From Chondrilla cf. caribensis (Eukaryota; Porifera; Demospongiae; Chondrillida; Chondrillidae), in assembly GCA_964020155.1 (NCBI GenBank), contig OZ026557.1, forward strand, positions 3,032,501-3,096,500: DNA of 64,000 bases, written 5' to 3'. Of the stretch, positions 56,798-64,000 are shown one piece after another; position 1 is the stretch's first letter; every line of letters begins with the position of its first letter. The notes under the pieces are model-generated. The model made no database searches, had not been told where the DNA came from, and saw nothing but the letters and a program-made list of their open reading frames with translations. Made by a program: the position numbers and the translations under genes.

Positions 56798-58800
56798 CAG
56801 TCCAGAAACCTCCTTTGATTGTGCTATATATTCCAGAGCTAAATATTAGACTATATTTTTACCCCAAATATATAATTTTCAGCATCTCATAATAACAATT
56901 ACATACTAATAATATTTTATAATGTCATTTTACATATAATTTCTGCAGCATAGTGTTTATAATTTTTCATCCAATATTGCTGTATATTCCAAGTAGTTAA
57001 TTCTAAATTGAATAATCAATCCAAACATTGCACAAAATATGTACGGTGTCCACTTCTGATGAAATTCGGTCTCAATCATTTCCCCAAGTAATAGCAATGT
57101 ATTAGTATTAGTTGTATAATGATGTATATTTTTAAAGTATAGAAGATAACCTTCTAGATTTATCCTATTTTTGGAGAATTTTGCATTGACACTTAAGCTT
57201 ATTGGCAAAATAATTGCAACATTTCGCAAGCTTGGGCTTCTACATGCACTGACTCTACTGTACATTGTTGACAATCTACTCAGCTGAATTTTAGTCCTCT
57301 TTTACTAATCTACTAAACTCTATGGGGAAATATCCACCATGCATGTATACAAATTGATTTGTGGATAGAAATGATGGTGAATAAAAAGTTTGGGTTATAG
57401 TGGTGGCAAATTGGCAGAAGTGCATTGCTGAATTCTACTTATGTGATAATACCATTAATTGGACTCTAATACTTAATAAAACAAAAAAGAGCAATTCCAA
57501 CCTTAAATTGGTATGCTGTAGTAACAACATTCATCAACAAACACTATACTGCATACATATAAATCATTATTTCATTAGTATGGCCATGTAAGCTAAAAAA
57601 CTCAAAATGTGCTTGTCTATATCCTTTGACCTCAAAATCCTTATCGAAATGCAATTTATCAATAGGAACACATAACCTTTTTGATGTCCATTAAAGAGGT
57701 ACTCATACATCAAGTTTGCCCTTGTGTACTCTTTGTGACATGTCCTGCACTAATATGGGTTACATACATACTTCATGAAATTTCTCTATAGATTCAGATT
57801 ACTAAAAGATAACAGCCTTGTAGGCAGGAAAATGTGTCCTCTTGCAATGCCTATAATTGCTATTGGGAGGGCAATGTCATAAAAATGTCCATTGGGTTCG
57901 TTCTGTTATTGCTTGTTGGGTAATACACATATACTCAATTGTTTCAGAATGATTCAATATCTATTATGAAATCTGTTAATGAAATTATTTCATAGTACTT
58001 GTATGTTGCAGTACATACCATTACTTTCTTGCATTAGACGTACTGCGTTGCGAAAGCTCACTACTGTTTTGTAAGTTCCTACAATCACATATAAAATACT
58101 AATTCTACTACATGAAAAGAGCACAGTAATAAACGTAAGCATATTTTAGAAATGTTTTACAGATGTAATCATCACTAAATAATGAAATAGTATTGGTTTA
58201 AAATTTTTGTATACTTTTAGTGGTTAAGACAACAAGGGCACAAGGGCAATATGCTATGGTGCTTGAGTGTCCGTGTCAACAACATGGCCATTTCTATAGC
58301 AAAAGACACTGTACATAATTTTCACCAACATAGTTATATAATATGGCTATCATTATTGGTTGAAACATTTGATAAAATGGAGAGAGCCATCCCAAGTCAA
58401 TTACAAAATAAAAATTGCCTTTTGAAAAGTTTACCTATATACTAAATACTATATGCACATAATATTAGATGTACTAGTGATAACTTCCAATATATGGTTC
58501 GGTATGTACTTTAACCTCACAACCACTTGCAACTAAGACTAACCAATAAGGAGGTTTTCAAAGGTTTGTGATGTCCCATTTTAGAGGTACTCATATTTCA
58601 AATGTTCTTTGTGAGATTTCACTGTGCAATGTTCTCACTGTCTGAAACACACTGCACTTATATGGGATTATATGTACAGCTTCATAACAATGTTTCTACG
58701 GATTCCCATGACATGATGGTATGATTTTGTTTTGTGATTGCATGGATGAGCTGATATACAGATACTTTTGAACTTCTTTAGAAGACATGGTGTGAATGTG
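56798..58800. other. Downstream region of unit G
   Basis: Colinear with the flanks of F and H, without the TE insertions. Contains a fragment of the foldback family near 57180-57240, a zinc-finger relic at 57690-57800 and a second, more decayed one at 58590-58700. The Gypsy empty site lies about 58480-58580. No gene. Confidence 0.6.
57690..57800 (-). pseudogene. C2H2 zinc-finger relic, unit G
   Basis: Minus-strand sequence parallels 63170-63290 but the first Cys pair and linker are altered; no continuous frame. Confidence 0.4.
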
Positions 58801-59950
58801 TCATAATATTGAAATAATACTAATTACACTTTAATTCAGCGTAGCCACAGCTTAGTTTTTCTGGCATATTATCCATTTTGAATTTCTACTATGTACATAT
58901 GTGCTTCTATTTATAACTGGTCGGCATTTGTACCATCATTATGGCATGCAGATTCACAGATTGGCATATATGGAATTGTACTTCAGGGTGAGATTCACAC
59001 AATCCTTGAAAAAGGTAATACATAGCTATAGGTTGCAGTAGGCACATGGGAAAACCTGTTCACAACTATGATATCATGATTACTTGAAGAGTGCACAATG
59101 TGGGTGTATAATTTACATCACAATAGTACATTTCTTTCATGTTTCTTCTGCAAACATATCATTATCTGCTGTCACAAATTTTGTGGGAATCCATCAAAAG
59201 TTGGTGAGAATTTATTGTGTATTACAAACCACCCACATCATGCAGATTCTAATGAACTAACAAATGACTGTGATTATCGATTAAGGAGGATGATTTGATT
59301 TCATCCTTACAGGGAGTAGATCACACATGCTGTCTAATACGCTTGTGTCTGAAACCCACAATCAATTTCCAGTATCAACCACAGAATGTATTAGCAGCTG
59401 CAGTTTGCAAGTGACACTGTAAAAATACAATTAAATGTAGCATAGCCACAGCTTAGTTTGTGTAGCATATTATCTATTTTAAATTACCACATTATATGTG
59501 CTTCTATTTATATCCGGTCAGAATTTGTACAATCATTATGGCAGATTCACAGTGTGGCATATTTGAAAATTAATGCACTTCAGAATGAGATTCACACAAT
59601 CCTTGAAAAAGATAATGCATAGCTATAGGTTGCAGTAGGCACATGGGAAAACCTGTTCACAACTATGATATCATGATTACATGAAGGGTGTCCCCAATAT
59701 TGTATCAGGTAAGTGCACAATGTGGGTGTACAATTTACATCACAATAGTACATTTCTTTCATGTTTCTTCTGCACACATATCATTATCTGCTGTCACAAA
59801 TTTTGTGGGAATCCATCAAAAGTTGGTGAGATTTTATTGTGTATTACAAAATCACCCACGTCAGTGCAGATTCTAAAGAACTAATGAATGACTGTGATTA
59901 TCGATAAAGGAAGATGACTTCATTCCATCCTTACAGAGAGTAGATCACAG
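58801..59950. repeat. Upstream module of unit H, duplicated in tandem
   Basis: The GTAGCCACAGCTTAG-type landmark occurs at about 58848 and 59444, 596 bp apart, with colinear sequence between. The same module occurs once before gene G (from about 55098). Confidence 0.75.
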
Positions 59951-60241
59951 ATGCTGTCTATTAGGCTTATGACTGAAGGCCATAATCTAGTTCCAGTAAC
60001 AACAACGATAGATAATATATTTATATATTTACCGTTTGCAGGCAACCCTGTAATAATATTTTACATTTTACTTTGTAAATATTTACTATCAGATTGCACA
60101 CTGCACTTTAAATTAAAACTAAAGAGTTCAAGAGCAATTGGAATAAAAATAAATTGCAAGATAAGCATTGATGTGGGTTCAGATAACAGGGTTGTCTTAT
60201 GTCACTAGGTAAAAGAACCTTGTCACAGTAGATCAGTTTAC

Positions 60242-60249
60242 TATAAAAG
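60242..60249 (+). promoter_or_regulatory. TATA box of gene H
   Basis: TATAAAAG 114 bp before the ATG, same context as G except for GTTTAC in place of GTTGAC upstream. Confidence 0.7.
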
Positions 60250-60355
60250 ATGCCCCAGACACCAACAAAACCAGCAAAACCAGCAACAGCAACAGTCAAT
60301 TCAACTACACCGAAGATTATCAAGAAATACAGAGATTTAACCCCAGCCCAAGAGA

Positions 60356-61138
60356 ATGATACTCAAGGTTACAGCAGTACTACTTGCCTGTGTCCTGGGA
60401 ACATCGCTAGGAAGACCCATAGAGAAGAGGGATGCTACGGCTACCCCATGTGTAGATTACACAGCGAACTACATACAACCTAACTACATCCTGTTGGAAA
60501 GTGTCAAGCGTGTCTGCACAGCAGTCAAGGACCTTGACAACTTCATTGATATCACTGGACAGCAATGTCCTTATCCAAACAATTCGGAGGCTTTGATAGG
60601 AGATCCACAAGCTTTTGACGAAGTGGTTGAAAAACTACAAGTTGTGTACCTATCAGAGATTTCCAAAGCCATCAAATATGGACAGAACATCACAGAATGC
60701 ATTACTGTGGAAGATGAAAAGTTGCGGTTCAACATATCTTCCAAGCTTGCACTTGTTCAAAATACACTGCAGGAAATGGTGAGTAAGGTTTATAAACTAT
60801 TTTCCATTTGCTGTTAAACATGTGCGTTTTATACATATGCATGTATGCATATAAATATATCACAAAACACTACTTTAAATTCATCAATGTATTTACAATG
60901 AAATGTTATCATATTGTACCTATCTTCATACACATAGATGACTGCAGGGTGCAAGGCGAAGAGCTCTGGACTTGTCTGTGGTAATGACAAGATCTATCCA
61001 TCCACTGCTGTACATTCAAGTATTAGCTTAAGTGATTACAAGTGTTTGGCCAAGTTTGGTATTGCTGCTGCCATAAGATTCATTGTAGAGAAGGGAAGAG
61101 ACCATGACTGGTTCTTTGGATCAGTAGGATGTCGTTAA
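60356..61138 (+). CDS. Gene H: secreted 8-Cys family protein, type I (two exons)
   Basis: Exon 1 is 60356-60778 (141 codons) and exon 2 is 60938-61138 (66 codons plus stop), with a 159-bp phase-0 intron (GTGAGT...ACACATAG). The product has 207 residues. Signal peptide 1-19; PIEKR 21-25; cysteines at 32, 54, 71, 115, 146, 155, 177 and 206; sequons near 75, 111 and 126. Four stretches suit amphipathic helices: about 42-64, 85-109, 118-141 and 172-192. The C-terminus is DHDWFFGSVGCR. Exon 1 resembles F in the variable segment and G elsewhere, which suggests conversion between copies. Function unknown; a secreted ligand-like helical bundle is a hypothesis. Confidence 0.87.
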
Positions 61139-61578
61139 CAGTCCAGAAACCTCCTTCGATAGTGCTATATATTCCAGAGTTAAATTTTAGTCTATTTTTT
61201 CATTCCAAACTTATAATTTTCAGCATTTAGTAAAAACAATTACATACTAATATATATAAGGTAATTTTACATATAATTTCTGTGGAATAGTGTTTATAAT
61301 TTTCATCCAATATTGCTGTTTATACCAGTGTGTTAATTCTAAATCCAATAATCAGTCCTAATATTGCACAAAATGTGTAGTGTGTCTACTTCTGATGAAG
61401 TTTGGCCTGCAATAATTGGAATATGTTGACACTATTGCTGTAGGAATAGTATAAATTATTTTACGAAGTAATAGTAATATATTAGAATTAGTTGTATAAT
61501 TATGCATAATGTATTCATAATATTATCATAGTTGTAAAATTATGTATATTTTAATCGTATAGAAGATACTCTTTTGGA

Positions 61579-61770
61579 TTGTCTATCTTTGGATAGTTAC
61601 GCATGTCACTTATTGGCAAAATAATTGCACTGTTTCGCTCTCTTGGGCTCTTTCAGGTAAAGTCTACAAAACCACCTAAACTAACTTTGCCTGAAGAACC
61701 ACAAGAGGATGAAATGTTGTAATCCTTTAGACAACAAGTAACGTGCACAATTGTTCAAAAACAGACATCA
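61579..61770. repeat. Longer member of the 10865 foldback family
   Basis: Left end GTTACGCATGTCACTTATTG and right end CAACAAGTAACGTGCACAAT are inverted counterparts. Inner arms (TTTCGCTCTCTTGGGCTCTT versus AGAACCACAAGAGGATGAAA) also pair roughly. It looks like a MITE with long inverted repeats, of which 10865-10976 is an internally deleted version. Confidence 0.55.
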
Positions 61771-63169
61771 ATTTATTAAGGCTTAGCATGTCAACCGACT
61801 TCTGTTGTAAGATGTGTGATTATATCTAGATCTGTGCTGACAACAGTGTTAAGAGTCATTGTGACTCATGCAAGAGGCACTGTATACTCTAATTCTAAAG
61901 GTTAATCATTGTAAAAGAGAGAGAAAACCCAAAGGCCTCAATGATGACAACATATCTGCACATACTTAATGTAACAGCATGAGTGTGAGTATGACTGTGC
62001 ATGGTTAATGTGTTAATATGTAGTCTTATTGCATGTGCATGATACTTGTGAGGCTTCTGTTTGTCTGTTTCGGACAATTGCGCCCGTCACTTGTTGTCAA
62101 AATGATTGCAACATTTCATTCTCTTGGGGTTCCTCAGGCAATAATAAGTAATAATAATAAGTGATTGCAAAGAACATTCATTTAGGAAGTTAGGAAGTTA
62201 GCCACCACATTTACTCAGTCACTTCCTTTCTACTTTATGCCAGCATTCTGAGTTCATTCTTGCTAAGCATGTTTCCAATCATCATTAAGTATTTTCACTT
62301 ATGCTTTGGACATTGCTTTAACATCAAAGTTTGTGTGATCCTTTCATCTTAAAGTGTTGATTACATTTTGAATAGCCTAGGGTATATTTATATAATGAAT
62401 AGAATGATAATCATCCCTTAAAGTTGTACTGTACTACAATAGTCATTGATAATAACATAATAAAGAAGCAATCACATGTACTGTGGTACATAAAGTTATA
62501 CTTAGAATTAATTGAATTGCATTTTCAAAATTGAATTCAACATAAGAGGTAATCGTTGGATGGCATAGCAAATAGTAATGTACTTAGCTTGTTCAATAAA
62601 CTTAAAATCTATGAGGAAGCAAATGTTCTGCTACCATAAAGAAGTTCTGGAAGCCAATGCATGAAAATAAACAGTACCTAGTGTGGGGTACGTTACTGAC
62701 TATACTGCACATTGTGGACAATCTACTCATTGACAACTGAATTGTAGTGCATTCTTACTAATCTACCAAACTTGATGGGGAAATATCCACCATGTATGTA
62801 TACAAATCGATTTGTGGATGGAAATGATGGTGAATAAAAGGTTTAGGCTATAGTGGTGGCAAATTAGCAGAAATGCATTGTTGAATTCTATTTGGTATAA
62901 TTGTCTTACAGTTATGTGATAATATGTGAACACAATTAAATAGACTATAATACTTCATAAACCAAAAAGACCAATTCCAAACCAAAATTGGTATGCCTTA
63001 GTAAAGACATCCATCAACAAACACTACTGTATGCATATAAATTATTTCATCAGTATGGCTATATGTAAGCTAAAAAATTCAATTTTGTAAATGTGCTTGT
63101 CTATATCCTTTGACCTCAAAATCCCTATCAAAATGCAATTTACTAATGGGAACACTCATAACTTTTTGA

Positions 63170-63300
63170 TGTCCATTGAAGAGGTACTCATATTTCAAGT
63201 TTGTCCTTGTGTACTCTTTGTGACATACATTGCACTTATATGGGTTACATACACACTTCATGAAATTTCTATGGATTCGGATTACTAAAAGATAACAGCT
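63170..63300 (-). pseudogene. C2H2 zinc-finger relic, unit H
   Basis: Minus-strand frame (part of an 83-codon open stretch, 63330-63079) contains RIHRNF...NPYKCNVCHKEYTRTNL...NGHQ. That is the layout of a finger linker (H...PYKC-x2-C...L...H) with one zinc-binding His replaced by Tyr. Sister copies in units F and G are more degraded, so this is a decayed fragment of a zinc-finger gene, not a working domain. Confidence 0.5.
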
Positions 63301-64000
63301 TTGTAGGCAGGAAAATGTGTCCTCTTGCAATACCTATAATTGCTATTGGGAGGGCAATGTCATAAAAATGTCCATTGGGTTTGTTCTGTTATTGCTTGTT
63401 GGGTAATACACATATACTCAATTGTTTCGGAATAAATCAATATCGATTGATTATATTATTTTCATAGTACTTACATGATGCAGTACATACCATTAATTTC
63501 TTGCATTAGACATACTGTGTAGCTGAAAGTTCACTACTCTTTTGTAAGTACCTACAATCACTTTTAAATTACTAATTCTACTCGATGAAAAGAGCACACT
63601 ACTAAACAGATGTATATTATTGAGATGTTATACAGATGTAATCATCACAGAATAATGAATAGTATAGGTTTTAAAATGTTGTATACTTTTAGTGGTTTAG
63701 AAAACAAGGGCAGTATGTGATGCTGCTAAAGTGTCCATGTCCTATCCATTATAGCATGTGCTGATATCAAAATCATTATAATTATGACACACCAGCTGAA
63801 TGCTCAAAACTTTACACAAGCTAGGGGTTTAAACATCACAAATTTAATGTACAACATTGCCATTTCTATAGCAAAAGACGCTGTACATAAATTTTCACCA
63901 ACATAGTTATAATATGGCTATCGTTATTGGTTCCAATTAACATTTAATAAAATGGAGAGAGCCATCCCAAGTCATTTTCAAATACTGCATTTTGAAATAT

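Larger units (their letters stand above)
61139..64000. other. Downstream region of unit H
   Basis: Colinear with the 3' flanks of F and G from about 62430. No intact gene. Contains the foldback-family element at 61579-61770, a half copy near 62070-62140 and the best-preserved zinc-finger relic. Confidence 0.6.

Overview
The window is metazoan nuclear DNA. It is AT-rich, has GT-AG introns of about 160-480 bp, TATA-box promoters, abundant (TAA)n, (TA)n and (GT)n microsatellites, non-LTR and Ty3/Gypsy retroelements, a tRNA-derived SINE and C2H2 zinc-finger relics. The retroelement set resembles those of sponges and cnidarians. I suspect an invertebrate, possibly a demosponge, but no marker fixes the species.

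The main content is a cluster of small secreted-protein genes I cannot match to a named family. Each has two exons. Exon 1 encodes a signal peptide, a conserved PIEKR dibasic site and four mature cysteines. Exon 2 encodes four more cysteines and ends in a Gly-Cys-Arg/Glu C-terminus. There are eight apparently intact genes in two subfamilies. Type I is B1 (3525-4313, -), B2 (8228-9016, +), F (47421-48177, +), G (56005-56797, +) and H (60356-61138, +). Type II is C (13830-14724, +), D (24987-25890, -) and E (33142-34030, +). There are also two truncated pseudogenes (1597-1806 and 16377-16935) and three exon-2 relics. Every intact gene has a TATA box about 90-115 bp before its ATG. The spacing of amphipathic segments suggests a compact disulfide-bonded helical protein; function is unknown.

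Layout: 1-1404 holds the 3' exons of a gene resembling sn1-diacylglycerol lipase. 1.6-9.7 kb holds pseudogene A and an inverted repeat carrying B1 and B2. 9.7-18.3 kb holds gene C, its broken inverted partner and dispersed repeats. 18.5-43.2 kb is a very large imperfect inverted repeat centred near 29.3 kb that carries D and E; its arms have been expanded by stacks of non-LTR retrotransposons sitting in (TAA)n tracts. 43.2-47.2 kb is repeat-rich and includes a 52-bp minisatellite. 47.2-64 kb is a direct tandem array of three units (F, G, H). Unit F is interrupted by a non-LTR element with a 13-bp target duplication and by a truncated Gypsy element.

Two non-LTR families are present. One has a CXC-like N-terminus, a YLDD reverse transcriptase and a C-terminal CCHC plus PD-(D/E)XK endonuclease. 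It includes a seemingly intact 1011-aa copy at 38731-41766 (-). The other has a YADD reverse transcriptase and a related endonuclease (19.6-22.5 kb and 49.6-50.9 kb). Their position in TAA repeats recalls the R4/Dong group. The duplications have multiplied the secreted genes, and the TAA-associated elements mark several duplication boundaries.
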